Of a stretch of 64,000 nucleotides of DNA, positions 8,704 to 17,056 are shown piece by piece. The DNA is from an uncultured Eubacteriales bacterium (GTDB lineage: Bacteria; Bacillota; Clostridia; Oscillospirales; Butyricicoccaceae): assembly GCA_910586105.1 (NCBI GenBank), contig CAJUGU010000001.1, positions 1 to 64,000 on the forward strand. The letters are read 5' to 3'. Position numbers and translations under genes: made by a program. Position 1 is the first letter of the stretch. Every line of letters begins with the position of its first letter. The notes under the pieces were generated by a model that worked only from the letters and a program-made list of their open reading frames with translations, made no database searches and was not told the origin of the DNA.

Positions 8704-10659
8704 CTAATCAGGCATATTCTTAATAGAAAGCTGTTTGTGATCTTCCAATGCCTTTTCAACGAGACTTTTACTTCCAATATCAGCATAGTGCTTTTCAAGC
8801 TGCTCACGCAGGCGAAAGAGTTTTTGACCCGCAGTTTCAACCAATTGCCCATACGTCACTATGTGGATAGCACCACTGTCAACTTTTCGTTCAGTATCAA
8901 TATCACCTATAGCTGCCCCTACGACAAAGGCAGTGATTTCAGCAGTTTTGTGAAGAATGCCGGACTTATAAATCTGTCTTACATAGGATTCCGCCTGATA
9001 CACCTCTTTGTAGTCTATAGTAAAGCCGCCGCGTTTCAATTCAATAATGAGTACTTGGTCGGGTTTCATTATCCCGCCAGCATCTCTATCAGCACGGTCA
9101 GTACAAACAGCTTTCATTGTGGATTCATTTAAGCAAACGATATCAGGGCGTTTCCTAGGATTGCTAATTTCTGAGGGATCATAGTCTTTGTCTTTAAACA
9201 GTGTTTTAATAACAGTTGTCAATGCAACATTTGAAACGAACATCGGAGAATCAAATTCCGCACCAAAAAGCCAACGTGCATCCAGAATCAGCGGATGGAG
9301 GGTATGCAATTCATCCGTGCTTTTGTCATTAAAAATACGACTGATTGCTTCAACAACAGATATCCTTCTATCAATCTCTGTAATAATCGATAGAATATCA
9401 TCAATATCCCAATCTCTGAGCAAATCAGATAATTTGTCAATTTCTTCAGGTGTCATTTGGCAGAGTTGTGTTAATAGCAACTCACCCTTTTTTGCTTGTT
9501 CTATCGTAATCATTGTTTCTACGGCAGTTCGCAAAAAATCCTGGTTTACTGTTGGATTTTTCTCTGTCACATCTTCAATGAACCTTGAAACATCCCGTTT
9601 CCCTGCGACAGATAAAGTCTCGAGATCATCTCGTGTATCCCGAATCACGTCCATTTTCAATTCAGTTATTTGCTCTGACATGACAGACGCTATAAACTCA
9701 TCAACAAATTTTTTGAATTGAGTATATACGTCCTTGATTTTCTGGCTTTCATAGAAGCCACTCCAATCAGGGAAAACATCCTCAATTAAATCCTCTGTTT
9801 GAACAATCAACGTGTATCTTTTTGCAACCTTAAATCGGCCATCCAAAAATTGAAATCCGCCATATGACCACGAAGGTTTTCCAACCAACCTTCCGCACAC
9901 CCAAAAAGCTATACCATGTTGTTGCGATTTCATGGCAACTTTTGTAGAATCGACAATGGTAACATGAAGATTCACTCCATTATTCAAAGCGAGATCTTTT
10001 TGATCATATATACCCCTGCTGTTTAGTAAATCTACTTTTGTGCCATTTATTGTGACAAAAAAACTCGGATCATAGAGAAATCTTGCGGAAATAATATCGA
10101 TCATGCTATGAGCATCCGGCAAATGTCTGTGAACGTAGGTGCTGATCCTTGTACCGTGTCCCACTTTAGGATACTGCTGATACCGAACAATCCTAAATGG
10201 TTCCCGCCCAGAAGAAATTGCAATGTCATACTTATTACAAAAGCCATCGCGCCATGTTTCTACTGTATAATCATTGGCAAAGCATAGCATACCATGACGT
10301 CCCACACCATTTCGCCCATATGCAATCCGCTTGTGAGCCTCTATTCCTTTGGGAAACTCTACTTCTGCACCTTGCCGTTTCTGGCGATCATAACTCAGCG
10401 TCATCCAGCGGCGCCGGAATTCGGCATCACTCATTCCCGTTCCATCATCCTCAATAGATATTATATCGTCCTTTTCAGATGGAATTACGATGCTAACATT
10501 GAAAGCTCCTGCATCCCATGCATTAGCAACGAACTCTGTTACTGCAACATCTGGTGTAGTGGTGATTGTGCGATTGATTCTGAAGATGAAATCTTCTTCA
10601 AATTGAACACCTTCTGGTGGAGATTGTTCAGTAGTAATTGCACTTTCCTCAGTTGGCAT
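8704..10659 (-). CDS. GHKL ATPase with C-terminal PD-(D/E)XK-like domain
   Basis: A 651-residue soluble protein. The N-terminal quarter is an intact GHKL (HSP90/MutL/MORC-like) ATP site: N-box TEFVANAWDAG (Glu42, Asn46, Asp49), DDGTGM (from 71) and the lid loop GRNGVGRHG (115-123). The middle is helical. The C-terminus has the signature of a PD-(D/E)XK nuclease fold: RPDIVCLNE (about 504) followed by LIIELKRGG with Glu540 and Lys542. ATPase plus nuclease-like domain recalls MutL-like or MORC-like proteins tied to restriction and defence systems. It lies beside a wrecked DNA methyltransferase. Start ATG follows AAAGGAAA. Nuclease activity and defence role are inference; no close named system is recognised. 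Confidence 0.75.
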   Translation of the reverse strand: MPTEESAITTEQSPPEGVQFEEDFIFRINRTITTTPDVAVTEFVANAWDAGAFNVSIVIPSEKDDIISIEDDGTGMSDAEFRRRWMTLSYDRQKRQGAEVEFPKGIEAHKRIAYGRNGVGRHGMLCFANDYTVETWRDGFCNKYDIAISSGREPFRIVRYQQYPKVGHGTRISTYVHRHLPDAHSMIDIISARFLYDPSFFVTINGTKVDLLNSRGIYDQKDLALNNGVNLHVTIVDSTKVAMKSQQHGIAFWVCGRLVGKPSWSYGGFQFLDGRFKVAKRYTLIVQTEDLIEDVFPDWSGFYESQKIKDVYTQFKKFVDEFIASVMSEQITELKMDVIRDTRDDLETLSVAGKRDVSRFIEDVTEKNPTVNQDFLRTAVETMITIEQAKKGELLLTQLCQMTPEEIDKLSDLLRDWDIDDILSIITEIDRRISVVEAISRIFNDKSTDELHTLHPLILDARWLFGAEFDSPMFVSNVALTTVIKTLFKDKDYDPSEISNPRKRPDIVCLNESTMKAVCTDRADRDAGGIMKPDQVLIIELKRGGFTIDYKEVYQAESYVRQIYKSGILHKTAEITAFVVGAAIGDIDTERKVDSGAIHIVTYGQLVETAGQKLFRLREQLEKHYADIGSKSLVEKALEDHKQLSIKNMPD

Positions 10660-11104
10660 AATATATTTCCTTTCTATGCAATGCTCTGCGTGTTTATATC
10701 CTACTCACCTGCCGCATCCGCAAATCTCTGATACACTTCCATCAGCGCCACTGTACGGGCATTCAACTTGCCACAAAACTCGGTTCCAGGGCATTAGCAA
10801 GTGACAATTACCGGAGAGATAGTCGCAACAACAGCAGGAGAGAACAACGTGAGTGCGCCAGGCACATTCCGATTGCAAACACAAATCAAGCTGAAACCGT
10901 TTCGCTTTGATTGGGAGTGCTGAGTTCTAAAACGGGGAAAATCCATACTTTTAGAGTTCTACATCTAAAAATGCAAATTGCGAGCTTTAGAACAAGGGCT
11001 AAGTGTTGTGCTTTCATAACATGAGCGAATTTCGAGGCTAATGCGCGAACTGTGTAAATGCCCTCACTGGTGCCAAAATTCGACCCGCTTACACAGTTCT
11101 GGAA
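10660..11104. other. Non-coding stretch with gene remnants
   Basis: On the minus strand at about 10709-10784 an open stretch ending in MEVYQRFADAAGE and a stop looks like the C-terminal remnant of a lost gene. At 11048-11057 and 11089-11098 there is a perfect 10-base inverted repeat (AACTGTGTAA / TTACACAGTT). No intact gene, RNA or promoter is evident. Confidence 0.45.
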
Positions 11105-12315
11105 TCAGCCTCCGAATATATAAGCGGTTCCCGCTATCAAGTCGGCGGCCTTTTTATACCAGCAGGAAACATAGTCGAGATTCCCAACGTTCTTCCATTC
11201 GGGGAAAATCGTGTTTACATCGTCTTTCTGTTCTGCGCCAATCATTCGTGCGCCGACAAAGGGCGGATTGCTCATGATATAGTCCAATTCGTGTTTAGGG
11301 ATTACATCTGTCCACTCCGTCCTTAGGGCGTTCCCCTCCACGATATTGGCATAGGATTTCAGCGGCAGGAAGTCCAGGGTCATGTGAACAACGTCCTCGG
11401 TTTCCTTCATCATCTGACTTTCCGCGATTCACAGCGTGGTCTTGGCCACGGTCACAGCAAAGTCATTGATTTCGATGCCGTAGAATTGACCGATTGACAC
11501 CTGGATCGGGTTGCCCATATCCAGCATGATTTGTCCCTTATGAAGCAAAGAGACGGGTCCCAGTCCTCCGGCTTCGTGTCCAGAACTTTGAAAAGGTCCA
11601 TCAGTGCACGGCGGGCATCACGTTCATGTCCCTGCAAGTAGTCATGGAACATATTCCGGTTTCCCAAAAAATGCCAGCGTCCTCAGAATACAGGCAGAAC
11701 GCCAGCCGGACACACAGCTTGTTCAGATGTTTCGGCGTTTCCGGGTCACTGGGGTCCTTGTACTGTTTCAAGAGCGCGTCATAGAGCGCCCCTACCAACT
11801 TGCCAGTCTGGAGGGAGATTTCCATTTCCTTTTTGATATGCTCACTGCCGTGTCAATCAGGAATTGCAGACGGTGAAACTCCTTCTCCAAGTCCGCCAGT
11901 CTGAGAGCCTCTAGCTCGTTATTGGGACGGTTCATATCACGGATGCAGAACTCCTGAAAGTTGCAGACCACAATCCAACGAGGATTCTCATCATGGGGCA
12001 GATACCCGAGTAGCGGCAGACCTGCTGGGGGGGCAGCATGGCCCCGTCCGATTGCTTATAGCCACGTGACAAGTCAATATCTTGGCCCTTCTACTCAATC
12101 AAGACGCGGGTGGATTCGATATAGCCATCAATGAAGCTGGTATGCTCCAGCTTCACAGGCAACTCAAAGGAAATGTACTTTTTTGGCTCGTTCACGCCGT
12201 AGACTTTTGGGAGCAACGCAAGCCAAAATGCTTGTGTCTCCTGTTTTTCATCGCCCCGGCCCTTCCAGTCCGCTGCGAACCGGTTGGCGGCAGTACGTTT
12301 TTCTACGTCCGTCAT
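11105..12315 (-). pseudogene. Degraded class I DNA methyltransferase (type IIG-like)
   Basis: Fragments in several frames follow the order of one large SAM-dependent DNA methyltransferase. The start is intact: ATG at 12315 after GGAGG, giving MTDVEKRTAANRF and then FELPVKLEHTSFIDGYIESTRVLIE, where TAG stands in place of the expected Gln before KGQDIDL. Further on come LNKLCVRLAFCLYSEDAGIF (frame 11601-11825), NMFHDYLQGHERDARRAL (11452-11667) and a piece with catalytic motif IV, NPPF, in YIMSNPPFVGARMIG (11105-11413). Frames change at least three times, internal parts and the whole target-recognition C-terminus are missing, and no functional product is possible. It was probably the modification half of a restriction or defence locus with the neighbouring ATPase. 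Confidence 0.8.
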
Positions 12316-12641
12316 AGCGTTGCCTCCGCAAAAGGGTGTTGAAATCAGTATACTACATTCGGGCAAAAATGGCAATCGTTGATAGAATGTATTATCAGAA
12401 ATTTCCGATTATACTGAACGCCGTGAACATTTGCAGAGAGCCGGGGCTATAGCACACTGCCAGCATCCCATCGTAGCTAGCGTTACTGCAAATCTTGCCG
12501 ACGTTGGGTATAAAAAGGCAAGCCTCCCAAATCATAAGTAGTCCCAACCGGCGCCCGCCGCTGCCCACTACCGATTCAGCTTGCTGTGTGACACGAATGT
12601 ACGGAGTTTCCCGTTCTTCAACCTGCGCAAATCGAACGCCG

Positions 12642-12723
12642 CAATGGGAGGGCCGGCTGACAGTTTGCCGTGACGAGCGTATCTGCTCAAGCAATGTAAC
12701 GTCAGTCCGGTTCCCTCCCATTG
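12642..12723. repeat. Long nested hairpin, candidate structured RNA or DNA site
   Basis: Arms CAATGGGAGGG (12642-12652) and CCCTCCCATTG (12713-12723) are perfectly complementary. Inside them CCGG/CTGAC pairs with GTCAG/TCCGG, and a small GAGC-loop-GCTC hairpin sits near the middle. Together they make an interrupted stem of about 20 pairs. Both strands also show short ORFs here, but those look like by-products. It could be a structured RNA, a protein-binding cruciform, or part of the transfer origin. Confidence 0.5.
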
Positions 12724-12800
12724 TAGCTTAGGTAGTGGCCGCTGAACAGTGCGGATATTTCCCGCCCTGTCGGTGCCATCACCATTGTAGCAAGCAATGT

Positions 12801-12948
12801 ACAGCGATATCCCTTTCGGGATATGCTGTACGCTTGTTGGGGACGCCCCAAACCCCGGACTGCCGCTTTCGCAGGCAGTCGAACACGCCTGACGGCGTGG
12901 CTTTTCCGCTCCCTGCGGTCGCTCGTTCCTGCACATCCCGCGCAGGAA
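12801..12948. other. Hairpin cluster, candidate oriT
   Basis: Five inverted repeats follow one another: 12801-12829 (ACAGC/ATATCCC stem), 12837-12851 (TTGGGG-ACG-CCCCAA), 12858-12880 (GACTGCC), 12884-12899 (CACGCC-TGAC-GGCGTG) and 12926-12948 (TTCCTGC). Serial short hairpins beside a G/C-run motif are typical of transfer origins in mobilisable elements, and the relaxase gene lies 1 kb away. No nic site can be proven. The region lies downstream of the relaxase rather than upstream, so the call is tentative. Confidence 0.35.
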
Positions 12949-12971
12949 ACTGGAAGCGCGTCCCGCGCTTA

Positions 12972-13517
12972 TCAGATGGCAGATGTCAGCCCTTCATGAG
13001 CAATATTCAGAGTTAGGGGGTTCAGAAGGATAATCTCTTTACCGGATCGCTGTGCATAGCGGATTGTCGCCGCCGTACCCCCGCGCCGTTCGTCGATATT
13101 TTTGCAGACGGCCAGCAGCATTGTTGAATGGTTGACCATAAAACGGTTACGCTCCATCATGCAATTTCGGGTGGGTTCCCGGTTGACATAAACGCGGGAA
13201 TCCGCCTGTTCCAGAATCCAATCATAAAGTTCCCGTGCAGAATCGCTCCATCCGTCCGCCTGTGTGATGCAGGGAAGGATGCAGTTGAGTTTCAGCGCGG
13301 GATTTTCTTTGCGCAGTTCCAAAACGGCGAGCGCTGACCAGGTATCTACACCCTCGCCCATACCAGACAGGAATTGCGTGACACCATTATGAGCCAATTC
13401 TGCAATCTGTGCAGACAGCGCCGCTTTCAGTGCGATGCATCGGCTGTCAGATTCATCTTCGCGCCAGGGGAATTTGCTCGGACGGTGCCCGGTAAATGCA
13501 CAACTGATACGATTCAT
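12972..13517 (-). CDS. SLOG-family (DUF1273/YpsA-like) protein
   Basis: About 181 residues with the Rossmann-like SLOG fold: FTGHRPSKFPW near the start, then FLSGMGEGVDTWSA, a Gly-rich nucleotide-binding loop, and later NRFMVNHSTMLLAVCKN and the GGTAATIRYAQ helix. Proteins of this family bind nucleotide-derived ligands. YpsA-like members are often found on mobile elements and some SLOG proteins act in defence signalling, but no role is established here. The ATG at 13517 after AAAGGGGG is chosen over a longer frame because it lies 2 bases after the stop of the upstream gene, implying coupling. Confidence 0.82.
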   Translation of the reverse strand: MNRISCAFTGHRPSKFPWREDESDSRCIALKAALSAQIAELAHNGVTQFLSGMGEGVDTWSALAVLELRKENPALKLNCILPCITQADGWSDSARELYDWILEQADSRVYVNREPTRNCMMERNRFMVNHSTMLLAVCKNIDERRGGTAATIRYAQRSGKEIILLNPLTLNIAHEGLTSAI

Positions 13518-13519
13518 TT

Positions 13520-13918
13520 TTACAGCCCCCTTTCCGCATCCGGACATTTTTTCAGCCACAGATCAAACCAGTTCAGATAAAGCTCTTTATCATACGGCGT
13601 TCCTTCCAATATTGTAGAGATTTGACGACGGCTTTCTTCTGCTTCAACTTTCGTAAGCGAGATCGGTTCTGCGCCATAGGTTCCGCTCGTCAATGCGTGG
13701 ATAACGTCTGCAAAGACGGTATAAAACAACATTTTTATCATCGTTTCCGGAGTGTCCAGTAAATACGTCACGATGTCTTTACGGTCTGTCTGTATTAACA
13801 TTGCATAACCCATTTTCTTTGAATACACAATATCAAAATAATTAAATTCCTGGATATAGCGATCGAATGCTTTGAGGATTTCAACGAATTTCCGCTTGAT
13901 ATCATCTGTATAAATCAT
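13520..13918 (-). CDS. Hypothetical ICE accessory protein
   Basis: About 132 residues, acidic and helical, with no recognised domain, signal peptide or membrane segment. The start is the ATG giving MIYTDDIKRKF, after an AGAAGGATGGAG site; an upstream GTG/TTG extension has no site. It is the upstream partner of the SLOG protein gene (2-base gap), so the two probably work together, as a small partner protein or cargo unit. A hairpin separates it from the relaxase. Confidence 0.65.
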   Translation of the reverse strand: MIYTDDIKRKFVEILKAFDRYIQEFNYFDIVYSKKMGYAMLIQTDRKDIVTYLLDTPETMIKMLFYTVFADVIHALTSGTYGAEPISLTKVEAEESRRQISTILEGTPYDKELYLNWFDLWLKKCPDAERGL

Positions 13919-13952
13919 TGCTCCATCCTTCTCTTTCAATCGAAAACATAAG

Positions 13953-13982
13953 AGCCATTCCAAAACGTATTATGGAATGGCT
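13953..13982. terminator. Hairpin after the relaxase gene
   Basis: Perfect 10-base-pair stem (AGCCATTCCA) with a 10-base loop, 7 bases past the relaxase stop. The T run is strong on the plus strand (TTTTTC) and weaker on the minus, so it may act in either direction. Confidence 0.65.
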
Positions 13983-13988
13983 TTTTCG

Positions 13989-15398
13989 TTACCGTTCCGT
14001 TTTTTGCTCTTGCTGCTGCGCCGGTTCCATCGGTCCAATGCCTAAAATTTTATCAACGTTTTGCTTTATTGTACGGTAGTCTACCATTTCCTTCCGAAGC
14101 GCCTTATATTCCGCATAGCGTTCCTGCTTTTGCGCTAGTAGTAATCCATATGCTTCGGAAAGCTGCGCTACCTTCGGGATTGGCTTGCCGTTCAGCGCGT
14201 CAAAGGCTTTCTTTGCTGCTTCATGCTGGGCAATCTTGTCCCCATGTTCGGCGAGAAATTCCTTCTTGTGGCGGGATTTTTTATAGGCGGCATAGATCTC
14301 CCGCGTTTTGGAATACTGGATGATATGCGTCTTTAGCTGCGCAACCTCTGCCATGCGTGCTTCCAGCTTTTTTATTTCGCCGGATACCTCATCGAAACGG
14401 GTTCCGGACTGCTCCGCCCGCTCTGCCAACTCGTCATAATCGGTCAAGCCATTCTCGATCAGGAAGTTCAGCGTTTTTGCTGCTTCTTTCAAATTGTAGA
14501 GTTTTGCCCAGCGTGCAAATCCTGCGCCTTTACCCGCATCAAGTTTCGCTTGAATGTCAATCAGCATATTGATTTTCCGACCGTTACGTGAAAAGGGCTT
14601 CTTTGTTGTCGAAGAACGCCTGCGCTGATTACCGCAGCGTTCCTGTAGGGATTCCCTGGCATACTCCACTCCCAAACGATCGGAACGGGTAAAGCGCTCC
14701 TGCCCGGGTGCGCGGAAACTGAGCTGCTTGCCCTCCTTAATTTCGTAACCCTCAGCACGCATTCTTTCCAGAAAATCATCGTAGTCCCTGCATTCCGGCA
14801 TCACGCGGTCAATCGTTTGGCGCAAGCGCTCTTTGAAGCTGGTACCGTACTTTGCCGCTGCCATCTCTTTTTGCTGCTTTGCGCTTTCCTTCGGGTTTTC
14901 AATTACTGAAAGGCCATGTGCTTTACATATCTCGTCATTGAGCTGCCGCAGGAGGAACGCCGAGTTATACACGTTCTCGAATTTGCCATCACAGTTCAGG
15001 TTTGTGCTGTTAAATTCGATGTGCGTATGAACGTGTTTCTTATCAATATGGGTAGCTACTACAAATTGATGCTGCCCCTTGGTGAACTTCATAGCCAGCT
15101 CATAACCGATTTTGTTTGCATCCTCTGGACTGATTTCGCCAGGTTTAAACGATTGGATAATACGGTACATAATCACATCATGCTCTTTCGACTGACTGCG
15201 CCCAGTGATCTGGGCGTATATTTTTTTGCTGATTTCAAACTCTTCGGCAGCAGTTTCAGGCGAGCACATATAGGAAGAAATCAATTCGCCGCCATTGGTT
15301 TTCTCCGCTTTCTGGTCGTATTTGTTTTGTTCAAGCATGAATTGCTTCCTCGACCGGTTTTTCATAGTTTTGCGGGGAAGCAGACTTGAGATTGCCAA
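13989..15398 (-). CDS. MobP-type relaxase (MobA/VirD2-like)
   Basis: Nicks the transfer origin, stays bound to the DNA end through a tyrosine and pilots the strand into the recipient. Visible marks: a Tyr seven residues before Thr in KYDQKAEKT, aligning with the DYxxNPxKT motif of Tn1549-like relaxases; SYMCSPETAAEEF; QSFKPGEISPEDANKIG; and the three-His metal motif ATHIDKKHVHTHIEFN. The C-terminal half is helical and Lys/Glu-rich. The start is a TTG at 15398 (MAISSLLPRK) directly after GGAGGAGACA; the longer frame lacks a site. A TTGACA/TATGAT promoter and an 11-base palindrome lie just upstream, so the gene is probably autoregulated through the divergent ribbon-helix-helix protein. Confidence 0.9.
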   Translation of the reverse strand: MAISSLLPRKTMKNRSRKQFMLEQNKYDQKAEKTNGGELISSYMCSPETAAEEFEISKKIYAQITGRSQSKEHDVIMYRIIQSFKPGEISPEDANKIGYELAMKFTKGQHQFVVATHIDKKHVHTHIEFNSTNLNCDGKFENVYNSAFLLRQLNDEICKAHGLSVIENPKESAKQQKEMAAAKYGTSFKERLRQTIDRVMPECRDYDDFLERMRAEGYEIKEGKQLSFRAPGQERFTRSDRLGVEYARESLQERCGNQRRRSSTTKKPFSRNGRKINMLIDIQAKLDAGKGAGFARWAKLYNLKEAAKTLNFLIENGLTDYDELAERAEQSGTRFDEVSGEIKKLEARMAEVAQLKTHIIQYSKTREIYAAYKKSRHKKEFLAEHGDKIAQHEAAKKAFDALNGKPIPKVAQLSEAYGLLLAQKQERYAEYKALRKEMVDYRTIKQNVDKILGIGPMEPAQQQEQKTER

Positions 15399-15414
15399 TG
15401 TCTCCTCCTTTCCG

Positions 15415-15440
15415 ACTAAACTATAAATATATAGTTTAGT
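15415..15440. promoter_or_regulatory. Perfect palindromic operator between relaxase and RHH genes
   Basis: ACTAAACTATA (15415-15425) and TATAGTTTAGT (15430-15440) are perfectly complementary around a 4-base centre. The site lies between the relaxase -10 and its ribosome site and upstream of a TATAAT (15447-15452) facing the RHH gene. Further TAAAC words occur at about 15484-15495. It is the natural candidate target of the RHH protein. Confidence 0.65.
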
Positions 15441-15452
15441 ATTTACTATAAT

Positions 15453-15482
15453 ATCATAATATACCAAAGCTGCTCCTGTCAA
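15453..15482 (-). promoter_or_regulatory. Relaxase promoter
   Basis: On the minus strand TTGACA (15477-15482) and TATGAT (15453-15458) are 18 bases apart, about 55 bases before the TTG start, with the palindrome in between. Confidence 0.6.
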
Positions 15483-15513
15483 GCTAAACTTAAACTATGA
15501 AAGAGGTGGCAAT

Positions 15514-15714
15514 ATGGTGAAAGAAATCAAAATCAAGCGGAAATCCGCGCGCAGAGGTGATGATGGGCATAAAATCGTATCTGTCCGCATGAAAGATGAT
15601 TTGATCGCCCGTCTGGACGAAATATCTGTAAATTCAAACCGATCACGCAATGAAATTATCAATCTTTTGCTGGAAGCGGCGGTTGATATCGTAAAAATCG
15701 AAGGAGAGGAATAA
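15514..15714 (+). CDS. Ribbon-helix-helix (CopG/Arc-like) regulator
   Basis: A 66-residue protein whose centre KIVSVRMKDDLIARLDEISVNS followed by a helix NEIINLLLEAA is a clear ribbon-helix-helix dimer motif. The basic N-terminus would add DNA contacts. Start ATG after AAAGAGGTGG. It is one of two plus-strand genes inside the minus-strand ICE block and is divergent from the relaxase, sharing 115 bases that contain a perfect palindrome. By analogy with plasmid CopG proteins it should repress itself and the relaxase, setting transfer frequency. An alternative is a relaxosome accessory protein binding near oriT. Confidence 0.82.
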   Translation: MVKEIKIKRKSARRGDDGHKIVSVRMKDDLIARLDEISVNSNRSRNEIINLLLEAAVDIVKIEGEE

Positions 15715-15718
15715 CTCT

Positions 15719-16654
15719 TCACCGAATTTCTTTCCTCTGTGGCTGTATCCGCTTGATCTGTTTACAAAGAAATTCGTTGTAATCTTTGCCCTGCTTCGGC
15801 GGGTTGTGGTGGATAAGCGTTACGCGCTGGGACAGCTCCGGATCGTCATGAATCGCCTGCTCCAGCCGCGTCATACCATCACGCCCCGCCTTGTCGTTGT
15901 CCAGACACAAACTGACCTGGGTAACGTGCGGATGATCGCGGAGGAATTGCAGCATCGAACGCGGGGCGGTTCCTCCAAGCGATAGGTAATGGCTGTCCTG
16001 CCAGTTCCCGCCGGACAGTTTCACCAGTGTTGCCAGCGAAAGCGCATCAATCGGGCTTTCCGCGACAGCCAGCCGGGGGCAATCCACATCACCCGCGAGA
16101 AGGGCGAAACTGTACCGTTTATCGCTGCCCTCTACGTCGATGCGGAAACTGTCCCGCGTACTGCGCAGGCTTGCAGAACGGGCGCGGCCTTCCGGGTCTT
16201 TTCCAACAAACACACAGTTTTGGTACTTTCGGCTTTCGTACAGGGTTCCGGCCTGCATACACGCGCCGATCAGCTCCGGCGAAATACCCCGATCCTGCAA
16301 ATAAGCCACGACCGCCGCCCCGCACCGGTTCTTTTCGGGCAGGGTAAAGGGCTTGGGGTGGTAGGGTACCGGCGGCGGCTGGGGCATCGCCAAACTTGTC
16401 CCGCACAGGACTTCCACGGCACTTACAAACGGCATCCCGCGCACTTTGATGAGATAATCAAGCGCGGTGCGCCCACCAATTCCGCGACTGTTCCAGCACC
16501 ATTTTCCATGCGATATTTTCAAGCTATCGTGAGTTTTGGTGCAATATTCGTTTAAGCCGCTCCGCTTCAATTCGTGCGGCTCATAGGCTTGCAGATACGA
16601 AAGCAAATCCCATTCCTTGGCTTTGGCAATCTGTTCTTTCGTTACTCCGGGCAA
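15719..16654 (-). CDS. DUF3991/toprim domain protein
   Basis: A 311-residue protein with an N-terminal DUF3991-like part (GKWCWNSRGIGGRTALDYLIKVRG, about 50-75) and a toprim domain: the acidic Glu in VAESPIDALS (about 203) and the DxD-type motif in LCLDNDKAGRDG (about 249-260). Toprim folds occur in primases and topoisomerases; on Tn1549-like elements this protein is thought to help prime or process transferred DNA, which is inference. The start is TTG at 16654 after GGAGGTGAT; no ATG fits. An intrinsic terminator stands directly between it and mobC, leaving no room for a normal promoter. Confidence 0.85.
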   Translation of the reverse strand: MPGVTKEQIAKAKEWDLLSYLQAYEPHELKRSGLNEYCTKTHDSLKISHGKWCWNSRGIGGRTALDYLIKVRGMPFVSAVEVLCGTSLAMPQPPPVPYHPKPFTLPEKNRCGAAVVAYLQDRGISPELIGACMQAGTLYESRKYQNCVFVGKDPEGRARSASLRSTRDSFRIDVEGSDKRYSFALLAGDVDCPRLAVAESPIDALSLATLVKLSGGNWQDSHYLSLGGTAPRSMLQFLRDHPHVTQVSLCLDNDKAGRDGMTRLEQAIHDDPELSQRVTLIHHNPPKQGKDYNEFLCKQIKRIQPQRKEIR

Positions 16655-16671
16655 AAAATCACCTCCATATC

Positions 16672-16711
16672 AAAAAAGGGCGGCAGGAACACTTAAATGC
16701 TCCTGCCGCCC
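16672..16711 (-). terminator. Terminator between mobC and the toprim gene
   Basis: 11-base-pair GC-rich stem (GGGCGGCAGGA at 16678-16688 with 16701-16711) followed on the minus strand by TTTTTT and, within a few bases, by the toprim gene's GGAGGTGAT. Structure and placement suit attenuation. Confidence 0.85.
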
Positions 16712-16717
16712 CCGCAG

Positions 16718-17056
16718 TCATAATTTTTCAAACTTTTTGAGTAATTCATCAATCTGTCTCCAAACCGCAGCATAGCCCTGCCGCAAATCTTCCACATCCT
16801 GCGCATAAAGGTTGTGGGTGCTGTTGCAGCGGCGGGCAATCTGGTTGACGTTGCTGGAAATCGAACGAAGCAGCTTGACCATTTCGACCACACCGCTCAT
16901 ATCCAGATTTACGATGTAACCATCTACCGCCATCTTGCGCAAATATGCCCGCAGATTGGCTGTGCCGAGTTCGGACATTTTCCGGTCGATCACCGCTTTT
17001 TCTTCCGGCGTGACCTTGGTATACAAGCCAACCGTGCGTCCCTCCTTTTGTCTCAT
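16718..17056 (-). CDS. mobC: MobC relaxosome protein
   Basis: A 112-residue MobC family protein that helps the relaxase open DNA at the transfer origin. It has a ribbon-helix-helix-like N-terminal part ([17 protein letters not shown], then [13 protein letters not shown]) and the family core [25 protein letters not shown] near residues 68-92. Its ATG overlaps the TGA of the giant helicase gene (ATGA), so it is translationally coupled to that gene. Length is normal. Confidence 0.9.
   Translation of the reverse strand: MRQKEGRTVGLYTKVTPEEKAVIDRKMSELGTANLRAYLRKMAVDGYIVNLDMSGVVEMVKLLRSISSNVNQIARRCNSTHNLYAQDVEDLRQGYAAVWRQIDELLKKFEKL

Noticed and set aside
12395..12721. A 108-residue minus-strand ORF and its plus-strand partner at 12495-12731
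   Set aside because: Both strands are open over a large inverted repeat; the translation lacks domain signature and ribosome site. The region is better explained as structured non-coding DNA.
15399..15482. Longer relaxase start at 15482
   Set aside because: The extra residues come from promoter and palindrome DNA; the TTG at 15398 has an ideal GGAGGAG site.
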